Shown here one piece after another: positions 15,926 to 23,018 of a DNA stretch of 23,018 nucleotides. Under the pieces are notes generated by a model that did not search any database, was not told the origin of the DNA, and worked only from the letters and a program-made list of their open reading frames with translations. The DNA comes from CALACW01 sp002431305 (lineage in GTDB: Bacteria; Bacillota; Clostridia; Oscillospirales; Acutalibacteraceae). Where the stretch lies: the NCBI GenBank assembly GCA_937890355.1, contig CALACW010000140.1:1-23018 (forward strand), in the 5' to 3' direction. The translations under genes and the position numbers were made by a program. How positions within the stretch are numbered: position 1 is the stretch's first letter; each line of letters opens with the position of its first letter.

Positions 15926-16468
15926 ATGAAATTTAACAAAAAACCCGCATTCATTTTTCTGGTAATATTTTTATGTATTGCATTATGCGCAACGGCGACG
16001 GCGGCGATAACGCGCCTTGCGTCAAAATCGCAGGGCAAAACGCAGAGCTATATCGTCAACCGCGTAAATATAACATTTGAAAACACGGAATTAACGTTTG
16101 ACAACGTAACCGCGGGCGACACGCTGACATGCAAGGCTCATGTTTCGATAGAAAAAACGGAACCCGATTTTTACGGCATACTTAATTCGATAACGATTTC
16201 CGGTGTGCCGTTAACATCCACTGTATTCTCCGCCGGAAAAAATAACGGCGATACTTCACTGCCCGAAAACGCGGTTCTGCCGGTCTCTGACGGAAAAACC
16301 GTACCGCTCGAGTGGGATATAGAGTTCTCATTCGTGTTCGACGGCGAAACGACAAGCTATAACCTGAGCGCCGACATAGACTACACAACCGGCGTTTCCG
16401 AGGTTACTGCACAGCGGTATATCACGAGCGTACCGATAACCGTGCATGTACCGGTCGAAAAAGGATAA
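15926..16468 (+). CDS. Short exported or membrane-anchored protein, unknown function
   Basis: A 180-residue protein. ATG 15926 is preferred: the ribosome-site-like AAAGGGTGA at 15908-15916 lies ahead of it, whereas the in-frame GTG at 15914 would start inside the upstream gene with no such site. The N terminus (MKFNKKPAFIFLVIFLCIAL, then CATATAA) is a short basic segment followed by a hydrophobic helix with possible cleavage after ATAA. The mature part looks beta-rich (ITFENTELTFDNVTAGDTLT, SADIDYTTGVSEV, TSVPITVHVPV) and Cys-poor, like a small adhesin or fibre-type sandwich, but I cannot place it in a family. It begins one base after the RNase M5-like stop, so it is the last gene of the alaS unit, and a strong terminator follows. 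Confidence 0.7.
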   Translation: MKFNKKPAFIFLVIFLCIALCATATAAITRLASKSQGKTQSYIVNRVNITFENTELTFDNVTAGDTLTCKAHVSIEKTEPDFYGILNSITISGVPLTSTVFSAGKNNGDTSLPENAVLPVSDGKTVPLEWDIEFSFVFDGETTSYNLSADIDYTTGVSEVTAQRYITSVPITVHVPVEKG

Positions 16469-16496
16469 TAAATTAATAAAGATAAAAATAGAAACA

Positions 16497-16537
16497 CCCG
16501 CGGGGACGGAAAAATCGCTGTCCCCGCGGGATTTTTT
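16497..16537 (+). terminator. Strong terminator ending the alaS-comEC-holA unit
   Basis: A perfect 11-bp GC-rich stem CCCGCGGGGAC (16497-16507) / GTCCCCGCGGG (16520-16530), then ATTTTTT. In the leftward direction the stem is followed by TGTTTCTATTTTT, so it may also end the giant convergent gene, which stops at 16575. Confidence 0.9.
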
Positions 16538-16574
16538 ACCCTGTTTTCATTTAATGAGAAACCGGTTTTTTAAT

Positions 16575-19500
16575 TTAATAATGAGATAATCCGCAGTCAC
16601 AGACCTTTTTCATTCCGAAGAGTCTCCATAAAAGTCTGATTATCTTATAAATAAATCCGGCAAATCCCTTCTTGTGACAAATGCATTTGCAGTTTTTAAC
16701 CTCGGGCATAACATCACCGCAGGTGTCGCATTTTCCGTCTTTGTCTGAATCGACATGTCCGGTTTTATCACAGTCCGTATCAGGCTTTATTTCTTCACCG
16801 CAGATGTCGCATATGCCGTCTTCGTCGCCGTCCTCGTGACCGAGTGCGGGGATTTCCTCCTGCGCCTTTATTATTTCACCGCAGACCGAGCATTTTACGC
16901 CGTCTGACAATCCGGATTCGGTACACGTTGCCGGACTGCCCTCAATCATGACCTCTTTATGACCGCCTAATGAAGGTATCTCTTCCTGAGCGGTTATAAT
17001 CTCACCGCAGACTGAGCACTTTACTCCGTCGGTCAAACCGTTTTGAGTACAGGATGCCGGCTTGCCGGGTATCGTAACCTCCCTGTGACCGAGCGCGTCC
17101 GTATATTCAACCTCCGAGTAACCGCAGACTGAACATGAACGTGTTCTGATACCGGCGGTTTCGCATGTTGATTCAACCTCGTTCGTCCATTCGCCGAAGT
17201 TATGAGACGAGCACTCGCTGACAGAAAGCGTTTCGATATCCATAATCTCACCGCAGACAGTACAGCATTTTACGGCAAAACCATCATAATCATCGGTAGG
17301 CGATACGATAACCTCACGCTCGCCGGCTGTACACTCATGCTGTCGGACAACGTTGATTTCATATATATACGTATTGCCTTTGCTGTCCTCAATGTGCAGT
17401 ATACCGCCGTTTGTCGTTTTAGGCGTAATGCTGATAAGACCGTCGCCGGTAAATGTCAGAACGCCGTTTTCAAATACCGCGGTTTCATTATCGCATTCAA
17501 GAATAAAATCGTTCTGTATGCTGTCCGAAGCGCCTCTCGTTCTGAGCTTTGACGTATTTTCAGTATCGGCGGATTCAACCCAGCATTTGAATTTGATTTC
17601 CCCTGTAGCATCCTTTGCCTTAACGAGAGCTATCTCATCCTCGGTTGCCTGAATATATTTTACAGCGTCTTCATAATTTAACGGGTCGTCAAGACCGGGA
17701 ATAAGTTTCAGATACCACGGAATTGACTTATTGTACACATCACCGCATGCCGCCTGAGTCAGCGCCATAATGTATTTGCTGACGCTTGAAACGCCGAAAT
17801 ACTGAGGCGAAGCCTTGGAAACTGAGTACGACCACGGAATACTCGTCGTGTTGTCCTCATCTTCAACCATAAATACGTCACTTAACACAAAATTAATCGG
17901 AATCGCAGATATGGCAGTTCTAATTGAATCGAAAATATCGAATTTACGTGATTTCGTCGACGCCGAACCTGTCAAGTTGTTTTCCAATGCGCTGACCTGA
18001 TCGAGCACTGTTTTTATATCCTTTGCGCTTGCATCTTTAAGCCAAGTTCCGGGGTCTTCCGTAATCATATTAAGAACCTGACCGAGAGACGTGTTTGTAA
18101 GTTTAAATGCGGCATCGATAGTTTTATTTCCCGATTTTCCGTATTTGGTCGAAAGACCTGTAATTTTTTCGCGTAAAGTATTAAAAAGTTTAATTTTTTC
18201 GGTTTTATCGGAGCCTGTAACTATGCTGTCCCAGTTAACACTGCTCGTAAACTTATCAATAGCTTTTACACAGCCGGAAACACATTTTTCAAGAGCCGCT
18301 GCAGCATCAACAGCCGTCGTCATCGCCTTATACGCCTTCAGCAGCTGTTCAACACCGTCAACGATTCCTATCATCTTTTGAAGCTCATACTCCATAAGTT
18401 TAGATTGGAACAGAATATTTACCGAAAGTTCCATGACAATCTTATCGCCGGGTTTGAATTCCTGAGCGAATCCGCTTCCGACTGTACCGGTGCTCATGTA
18501 AACCTCTTCTTCCGTTTTGCCGTCGGAATAATGAGTTACACGACCCTGTTCGATACCGGTAATAATATGTCCCACATTATATAATGTTATATCCGAAACA
18601 TTGGTAAGAGTAATCGTTATCGGATAATCCTCACCGTAATATGCCGCGTTCGGGAACTCGAAATGAAGATTCAGCGCGTCTCCCGCCCAAACCTGAAGAG
18701 AGTTTTCAGCACTGTAAACGTCGTCAATCTCTTCATCAAACGGCATTACCTTACCCTGAAGTCTTGCCTCAATCGGATAGCTTCCGGCTTTGTCGCCTCT
18801 TACGTACCAGTGAACGGACTTCGTTGAACCTGAGTCAACATGTCCTATTTCCTGTTCGAGCGTCTGCTGTTCACCCGACATATCGGCAAGCGAAAGTCCA
18901 TCGGGGAGATTCAGCGTTGCAGTGAGGTCTTCAAGAGTATCGGTATTTGAATTGTTGACAACGAGCATTTCGACGTCAAACATTTCCTTAAGCCATTTGA
19001 CTTCACCGCGTATAATCAGATAGAAATGTTCGCTTACCGGATAGACGCTTAACGGCGCCTCGCCGTTTCCTCTCGGGATGAGGAAATATCCTCCGCCTTT
19101 ACCGCCTGATGCGGGAACCCATGTTACGGGAGTTTCTGAGCCGAAACCGAAACCGCCGTAAATCGTTCCGCTCTCACCCCAGTAGTAAATGAGGCTGACC
19201 CAGTCTATTCCGGGTTCAAATTCGAGATTAAGTTCATACTTATATGTATGGTTATTGTCCGCAGCGGAAACATCTATACCTGCCTCTTTGATTTCGTCGG
19301 CAGTCATCAGATGATGCGTTACCTTCGCTTCATATACAGGCTTATCGCTCAAACCGATTTGCGGAACCGTATTTATTCCGGACTCTATCTTTACACTGAC
19401 ATTACGTGTAAGACAGCCGTCCGCGTAAACGGAAACGGTTTGTTTTCCGACCGGCAGAACAACGCTTACATTACCGTTTTCATCGGTTTTGAATGTATTT

Positions 19501-22500
19501 TCGCCGTCGTTTGCTGTTGAAATGAAGATATTCGCATTCTTAATCGGCTTAAGTGTCTGCGCGTTCACAACCGTAAAGTCCGCGCGTCCGTAACCGCTGT
19601 TCGTATCTATGTCTATTTCAATTTTCGGCAGAACTTCGGATTCAACAGTACCGCAGTCTTTACATATTCTCTGATTTAAACCGTCAGACAAAACGGTCGC
19701 TTTATTCATAACAACCCATTCACCGAAATTGTGTTCGAGTTTGTCAATGGTACGTTTTTCTTTATAACCGCAGACATTGCACGTTCTGTATTCAGAACCG
19801 GCAGATTTGCATGTCGCTTCACTCGTGATAATCCATTCCCCGTAATTATGACCGAGAGCCTCAATAACGGTGATGTCGGATTTTTCATCACAGCGGGAGC
19901 AATGATGCGACTTAGAGCCGTTTTCGGTGCACGACGCCTCTTTGTCGATTGTCCATTCATTACTGAAATCATGTCCGAGTGCGGGTACTGTCTCCTGTTT
20001 TACAATTATTTCATTGCAGACGGAGCAATGCGAACCCTCGGTAAGTCCGGTTTTAGTACAGGTCGGTGCAACTGCGTTGTCTGTAACTAAAGTGTGTCCC
20101 GTTGCAGTACCAACATCCGTAAGTGTATTCGTTACGTCACAGCGTTCGCACTTTGCAGTCTTTGTTCCGTCTTTAGTACATGTCGCATTGTTATCCGAAA
20201 CGTAGTTTTCGAAACTGTGTCCGAGCGAGGGTATTATCTCCTGTTTTACAATTATTTCATTGCAGACTGAACAATGCGAACCCTCGGTAAGGCCGGTTTT
20301 GGTACAGGTCGGCGCAACTGCGTTGTCTGTAACTAAAGTATGTCCCGTTGCCGAACCGACATCTGTAATCGTATCGGTTGCATCACAGCGTTCGCACTTT
20401 GCGGTCTTTGTTCCGTCCTTGGTGCAAGTAGCGTTGTTATCTGAAACGTAGTTTTCAAAACTGTGTCCGAGTGCGGGAATTTCAACGCCTTTTTCTAGTA
20501 CAGTATCGCAGGCTATGCAAACCTTGTCTCCGGTATAACCTTTTTCGGTACATGTTGCATCTTTTACATTTCGAAGCTCTGTTTCGGCGTGTTCACATGC
20601 AGTTATGTCAACAAATTTAAAACCATTATCTTCTGCATATTTCTCTGCCGTAGAACCGGAATAACCGTAAATAGTGAAACCGTCTATCTTTTTATATTGA
20701 CCATTTTTAAAGTAATATCCAAATGCTTTATTTCCTATTTCCGTAACACTGTTAGGTATTATTACGCTTTTTAATACGGTGCATCCTTCAAATGCAGAAC
20801 TACCTATTTCCGTAACACTGTCAGGTATCGTTATGTCTGTAAGCCCCGTGCAGCTCGAAAATGCACCATTACTTATTTTCGTCACACTGTCAGGTATCGT
20901 TATTTCTGTAAGCCCCGTGCAGCTCGAAAATACAGCATTACTTATTTTCGTCACACTGTCAGGTATCGTTATTTCTGTAAGCCCCGTGCAGCCCGAAAAT
21001 GCGCCACTACTTATTTCCGTCACACTGTCAGGTATCGTTATTTCTGTAAGCCCCGTGCAGCGCGAAAATGCGTAACTACTTATTTCCGTCACACTGTCAG
21101 GTATCGTTATTTCTGTAAGCCCCGTGCAGCGCGAAAATGCGTAACTACTTATTTCCGTCACACTGTCAGGTATTGTTATACTTGTAAGTGATGTACATCC
21201 TTCAAACGCTGAATAGCTTATTAGCGTAACACTATTAGGTAACGTTATACTTGTAAGTGATGTACATCCTTCAAACGCTGAATAGCTTATTAGCGTAACA
21301 CTATTAGGTAACGTTACACTTATAAGTCCGGTGCATCCTTCAAATGCATAACCACCTATTTCCGTAACACTTTCTGGTATTGTTATACTCGTAAGTCCGG
21401 TACATCCACTAAATGCACCAACCATCTCACCGCTATCTCCACAAATTTTCGTAACACTGTCCGGTATTGTTACATTTGTAAGTCCGGTGCATCCGGAAAA
21501 TGCTTCACTGCCTATTTTCGTAACACTATCAGGTATATTATATTCGCCTTTCCTACCGCTAGGATATAATACAATCTCCGTCATATTCTTATTAAATAAA
21601 ACGCCGTCAACAGACTTATAATTATTGTTCCAACTATCAACTTCTATTTCTTTTAAACTTGTACAGCCATAAAACGCCTTTTCACATATTACAACAACTT
21701 TATAAGGAATTGTTACATTAGTAAATCCTGTGCAGCCTTCAAATGCAGATTCTCCTATGCTTCTTATATTATTTCCCATAGTTACATTTGTAAGTCCGGT
21801 ACATCCTTCAAATGAATAACTGCCTATTTCCGTAACACTGTCCGGTATTGTTATGCTTGTAAGTCCGGTGCATCCTTCAAATGAACAATTGCCTATTGTC
21901 GTAACGCTGTCCGGTATTGCTATGCTTGTAAGTCCTGTACATCCGGAAAATGCACAATATCCTATTTCCGTAACACTGTCCGGTATTGTTACACTTGTAA
22001 GTCCGATACATCCGCTAAATACCTGACCACTAATCTCAGTAACGCTATTTGGTATCGCTATGCTTGTAAGTCTGACACATCCATAAAATGCACGATTGCC
22101 TATTGTCGTAACACTGTCCGGTATATTCAAACTTGCCAATTGTTTGCATGCGTAAAAAGAATTACCACCTATTGTCATAACACTGTTCGGTATTATTACA
22201 TCAGTAAGTTCCGTTTGATAATAAAATGTCCATTCACCTATTTCTGTAACAGTATTAGGTATTATAACTTTTTTAATTCCGGAAGGAAATACACTATTAT
22301 AATTAGAATTTGATTTTATTTTAGTAACCTTTTTCCCGTTAATCCTTGACGGAATCACAATTTCAGTATCGCTTCCATTATATTTCGTTATCGAAATTGT
22401 TCCGTCATTAAGGACTTCATACGAATAATCGTCGCCTGTGTAATCTATCTCCGAGGTTTCCTCAACCTCCGAAATATCCTCACGCTTCGATATTTCCTCG

Positions 22501-22712
22501 CGTGTACTGCCTTCTTCCGAAGGTTTTTCTTCGTCATGAGAGCAAGAAGTAATCTCTTTTGTAATTTCTTCCGATTCACTTTCGCCGGTACTGTACTCAT
22601 ATGCCCCCATAGTCGATTTAATACTATTCGTAAAAGCCATTCCTGAAACGCATGACAATGCCGTAGTCAAGGAGAGGATAACTATAATAGTACTAATCTT
22701 AATTTTCCCCAT
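16575..22712 (-). CDS. Giant BspA-type leucine-rich repeat surface protein
   Basis: A 2045-residue secreted protein. Residues 1-25 form a signal peptide (IIVILSLTTALSCVSGMA); ~38-75 is Glu/Ser-rich. About 21 BspA/TpLRR repeats of 23 residues follow (~75-700), with consensus I-P-D-S-V-T-x-I-G-x-x-A-F-x-G-C-T-G-L-T-x-(I/V)-T and one typical break (DGVLFNKNMTEIVLYPSGRK). Next are CxxC-rich repeats with GH borders (~704-1035), a CnaB/carboxypeptidase-regulatory-like domain (~1040-1115), an uncharacterised centre with beta-rich and helical parts (~1115-1790), more CxxC repeats (~1793-1957), two DxDxDG-x-CDxCG calcium-type repeats (~1958-2004), and a Cys/His tail (2007-2045). TpLRRs commonly mediate adhesion to host or microbial partners; that role is an inference. 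There is no LPXTG or SLH anchor. Start: ATG with GGAGG 7 nt upstream (22720-22724). Confidence 0.88.
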   Translation of the reverse strand: MGKIKISTIIVILSLTTALSCVSGMAFTNSIKSTMGAYEYSTGESESEEITKEITSCSHDEEKPSEEGSTREEISKREDISEVEETSEIDYTGDDYSYEVLNDGTISITKYNGSDTEIVIPSRINGKKVTKIKSNSNYNSVFPSGIKKVIIPNTVTEIGEWTFYYQTELTDVIIPNSVMTIGGNSFYACKQLASLNIPDSVTTIGNRAFYGCVRLTSIAIPNSVTEISGQVFSGCIGLTSVTIPDSVTEIGYCAFSGCTGLTSIAIPDSVTTIGNCSFEGCTGLTSITIPDSVTEIGSYSFEGCTGLTNVTMGNNIRSIGESAFEGCTGFTNVTIPYKVVVICEKAFYGCTSLKEIEVDSWNNNYKSVDGVLFNKNMTEIVLYPSGRKGEYNIPDSVTKIGSEAFSGCTGLTNVTIPDSVTKICGDSGEMVGAFSGCTGLTSITIPESVTEIGGYAFEGCTGLISVTLPNSVTLISYSAFEGCTSLTSITLPNSVTLISYSAFEGCTSLTSITIPDSVTEISSYAFSRCTGLTEITIPDSVTEISSYAFSRCTGLTEITIPDSVTEISSGAFSGCTGLTEITIPDSVTKISNAVFSSCTGLTEITIPDSVTKISNGAFSSCTGLTDITIPDSVTEIGSSAFEGCTVLKSVIIPNSVTEIGNKAFGYYFKNGQYKKIDGFTIYGYSGSTAEKYAEDNGFKFVDITACEHAETELRNVKDATCTEKGYTGDKVCIACDTVLEKGVEIPALGHSFENYVSDNNATCTKDGTKTAKCERCDATDTITDVGSATGHTLVTDNAVAPTCTKTGLTEGSHCSVCNEIIVKQEIIPSLGHSFENYVSDNNATCTKDGTKTAKCERCDVTNTLTDVGTATGHTLVTDNAVAPTCTKTGLTEGSHCSVCNEIIVKQETVPALGHDFSNEWTIDKEASCTENGSKSHHCSRCDEKSDITVIEALGHNYGEWIITSEATCKSAGSEYRTCNVCGYKEKRTIDKLEHNFGEWVVMNKATVLSDGLNQRICKDCGTVESEVLPKIEIDIDTNSGYGRADFTVVNAQTLKPIKNANIFISTANDGENTFKTDENGNVSVVLPVGKQTVSVYADGCLTRNVSVKIESGINTVPQIGLSDKPVYEAKVTHHLMTADEIKEAGIDVSAADNNHTYKYELNLEFEPGIDWVSLIYYWGESGTIYGGFGFGSETPVTWVPASGGKGGGYFLIPRGNGEAPLSVYPVSEHFYLIIRGEVKWLKEMFDVEMLVVNNSNTDTLEDLTATLNLPDGLSLADMSGEQQTLEQEIGHVDSGSTKSVHWYVRGDKAGSYPIEARLQGKVMPFDEEIDDVYSAENSLQVWAGDALNLHFEFPNAAYYGEDYPITITLTNVSDITLYNVGHIITGIEQGRVTHYSDGKTEEEVYMSTGTVGSGFAQEFKPGDKIVMELSVNILFQSKLMEYELQKMIGIVDGVEQLLKAYKAMTTAVDAAAALEKCVSGCVKAIDKFTSSVNWDSIVTGSDKTEKIKLFNTLREKITGLSTKYGKSGNKTIDAAFKLTNTSLGQVLNMITEDPGTWLKDASAKDIKTVLDQVSALENNLTGSASTKSRKFDIFDSIRTAISAIPINFVLSDVFMVEDEDNTTSIPWSYSVSKASPQYFGVSSVSKYIMALTQAACGDVYNKSIPWYLKLIPGLDDPLNYEDAVKYIQATEDEIALVKAKDATGEIKFKCWVESADTENTSKLRTRGASDSIQNDFILECDNETAVFENGVLTFTGDGLISITPKTTNGGILHIEDSKGNTYIYEINVVRQHECTAGEREVIVSPTDDYDGFAVKCCTVCGEIMDIETLSVSECSSHNFGEWTNEVESTCETAGIRTRSCSVCGYSEVEYTDALGHREVTIPGKPASCTQNGLTDGVKCSVCGEIITAQEEIPSLGGHKEVMIEGSPATCTESGLSDGVKCSVCGEIIKAQEEIPALGHEDGDEDGICDICGEEIKPDTDCDKTGHVDSDKDGKCDTCGDVMPEVKNCKCICHKKGFAGFIYKIIRLLWRLFGMKKVCDCGLSHY
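16578..16694 (-). other. C-terminal Cys/His-amphipathic tail, candidate sorting or anchoring signal
   Basis: Residues 2007-2045 read N-C-K-C-I-C-H-K-K-G, then a hydrophobic and basic helix-like stretch (FAGFIYKIIRLLWRLFGMKK), then V-C-D-C-G-L-S-H-Y at the very end. The C2008/C2010/C2012/H2013 and C2038/C2040/H2044 groups could bind a metal or pair as disulfides around a membrane-active amphipathic helix. From memory, similar tails recur at the ends of otherwise unrelated secreted proteins in Oscillospiraceae, which would make it a shared sorting module. That is recollection and needs a search. Confidence 0.5.
19971..20462 (-). repeat. Two tandem 246-bp copies encoding an 82-residue CxxC module
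   Basis: Copies at 19971-20216 and 20217-20462 are nearly identical at DNA and protein level. Each encodes SFENYVSDNNATCTKDG, then CERCD, then APTCTKTGLTEGSHCSVCNE, ending in LGH. They lie inside the first Cys-rich block of the giant surface protein and point to recent in-frame duplication. Confidence 0.9.
20824..21306 (-). repeat. 69-bp tandem repeats (LRR units) with identical copies
   Basis: Seven 69-bp units (20824, 20893, 20962, 21031, 21100, 21169 and 21238), each one 23-residue LRR. Units 4 and 5 (21031-21099 and 21100-21168) are identical base for base; units 6 and 7 differ at two bases. The other LRR units of the gene are more diverged, so this block is the youngest and most likely to expand or contract in frame. 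Confidence 0.92.
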
Positions 22713-22722
22713 AAAACAACCT

Positions 22723-22772
22723 CCGTAAATTTACTTTTGCAACATAATAGGTATTATGTTGTAAACTTACGG
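22723..22772 (-). promoter_or_regulatory. Nested palindrome upstream of the giant gene, reaching into its ribosome site
   Basis: The core is a perfect 22-bp palindrome at 22740-22761: arms CAACATAATA and TATTATGTTG around GG. It is nested in outer arms CCGTAAATTTAC (22723-22734) and GTAAACTTACGG (22761-22772) that match at 11 of 12 positions, with a CTTTTG offset on one side. In the leftward mRNA the outer arm would pair the first two G of the GGAGG Shine-Dalgarno (22724-22720). It could be a DNA operator, an RNA hairpin limiting translation, or both. Confidence 0.6.
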
Positions 22773-22777
22773 CAATT

Positions 22778-22815
22778 AAAAACAAAATCCGCTCTGTCAC
22801 TCTCAAAAACAGAGC
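22778..22815 (-). terminator. Attenuator-like hairpin in the leader of the giant gene
   Basis: On the minus strand GCTCTGT (22815-22809) pairs with ACAGAGC (22797-22791), followed by GGATTTTGTTTTT. It lies upstream of the gene on the same strand, so it is either an attenuator in its leader or the end of an upstream leftward transcript. A second, imperfect stem (AAGCC...GGGCTT, 22825-22855) lies just upstream of it in that transcript. Confidence 0.45.
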
Positions 22816-22883
22816 AGAAAGACAAAGCCTTTTTTCTTAGTTTTAAAAAAGGGCTTATTTGCCTTGCATTATTTTTACAATTT

Positions 22884-22935
22884 TTGATATTTTTATTGTT
22901 TTTTACTTGCAATCTTTACTAATTTCAGTTATACT
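22884..22935. promoter_or_regulatory. Possible divergent promoter pair sharing one palindromic -35 hexamer
   Basis: TTGCAA (22907-22912) is its own reverse complement. Rightward: 17-bp spacer, then TATACT (22930-22935). Leftward: 17-bp spacer, then TATCAA (complement of 22884-22889). The leftward start would lie near 22877, giving the giant gene a ~165-nt leader; the rightward one would serve a gene beyond the window. The leftward -10 is the weaker call. No gene is seen in 22713-23018. Confidence 0.4.
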
Positions 22936-22980
22936 TATACCATAACGGTAATTAATTGCATATATGCCGTTTTATAATTA

Positions 22981-23002
22981 CAACATAATACCTATTATGT
23001 CG
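22981..23002. promoter_or_regulatory. Second copy of the 22-bp palindrome
   Basis: Arms CAACATAATA and TATTATGTCG around CC. It equals the reverse complement of the copy at 22740-22761 with a single mismatch. It lies ~46 bp past the rightward -10 at 22930-22935, so the two copies bracket the putative divergent promoter region. Confidence 0.65.
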
Positions 23003-23018
23003 TCGTTGATTTCGGCGG

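Noticed and set aside
20779..21075. Plus-strand frame with a repetitive product
   Set aside because: It is the antisense reading of the 69-bp LRR repeats of the giant gene.
20824..21306. Regular 69-bp repeats considered as a CRISPR array
   Set aside because: The units abut with no unique spacers and are in frame within a long coding region as 23-residue LRRs.

Overview
The window looks like a chromosomal piece of an uncultured gut-type member of the Clostridia (Bacillota), probably close to the Oscillospiraceae/Ruminococcaceae. This rests on Shine-Dalgarno sites of the GGAGG type, sigma-A promoters, a tRNA-Ala-responsive T-box leader on alaS, an RNase M5-like Toprim protein next to holA and comEC, a BspA-type leucine-rich repeat surface protein, and multi-hairpin intergenic repeats. 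The taxonomic call is an inference from style and gene content; there is no rRNA gene in the window.

Layout. 1-1121: the 3' end of a PucR/CdaR-type regulator, abutted by debris of a mobile element (an internal piece of a large serine recombinase joined out of frame to the tail of an XRE-type repressor). 1230-4664: a rightward cluster with its own promoter, whose spacer is exactly filled by a palindrome. It encodes two tandem paralogous calcineurin-like phosphoesterases and a Gfo/Idh/MocA oxidoreductase, and ends in a strong hairpin terminator. 4680-7907 (leftward): a small lipoprotein, and an 885-residue secreted protein built from about four repeats of roughly 115 residues, with its own promoter and terminator. 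8081-8550: tRNA genes Gly(TCC), Arg(TCT), His(GTG) and Gln(TTG) with two terminators. 8577-8686: a compact array of four short hairpins joined by TTTCAC/TTTCAT linkers.

8783-16537: one long rightward transcription unit with a perfect consensus promoter and an Ala T-box leader, followed by alaS, a HIT-family hydrolase, comEC (with an apparently dead C-terminal domain), holA, an RNase M5-like protein and a short exported protein, closed by a strong terminator. comEC/holA and holA/RNase M5-like overlap by 4 nt. The four genes from HIT onward have no obvious promoter of their own, so alanine-starvation control may reach replication and DNA-uptake genes.

16575-22712 (leftward): a giant 2045-residue surface protein. 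It has a signal peptide, about 21 BspA-type LRRs of 23 residues, CxxC repeat modules, a CnaB-like domain, a large uncharacterised centre, more CxxC repeats, Asp-rich DxDxDG repeats, and a distinctive Cys/His plus amphipathic C-terminal tail that may be an uncharacterised surface-sorting or anchoring signal. Its upstream region (22713-23018) carries two nearly identical long palindromes, a -35 hexamer apparently shared by divergent promoters, an attenuator-like hairpin, and a hairpin that reaches into the ribosome binding site. The tail and this control region are the least explained parts of the window and the best candidates for something new.
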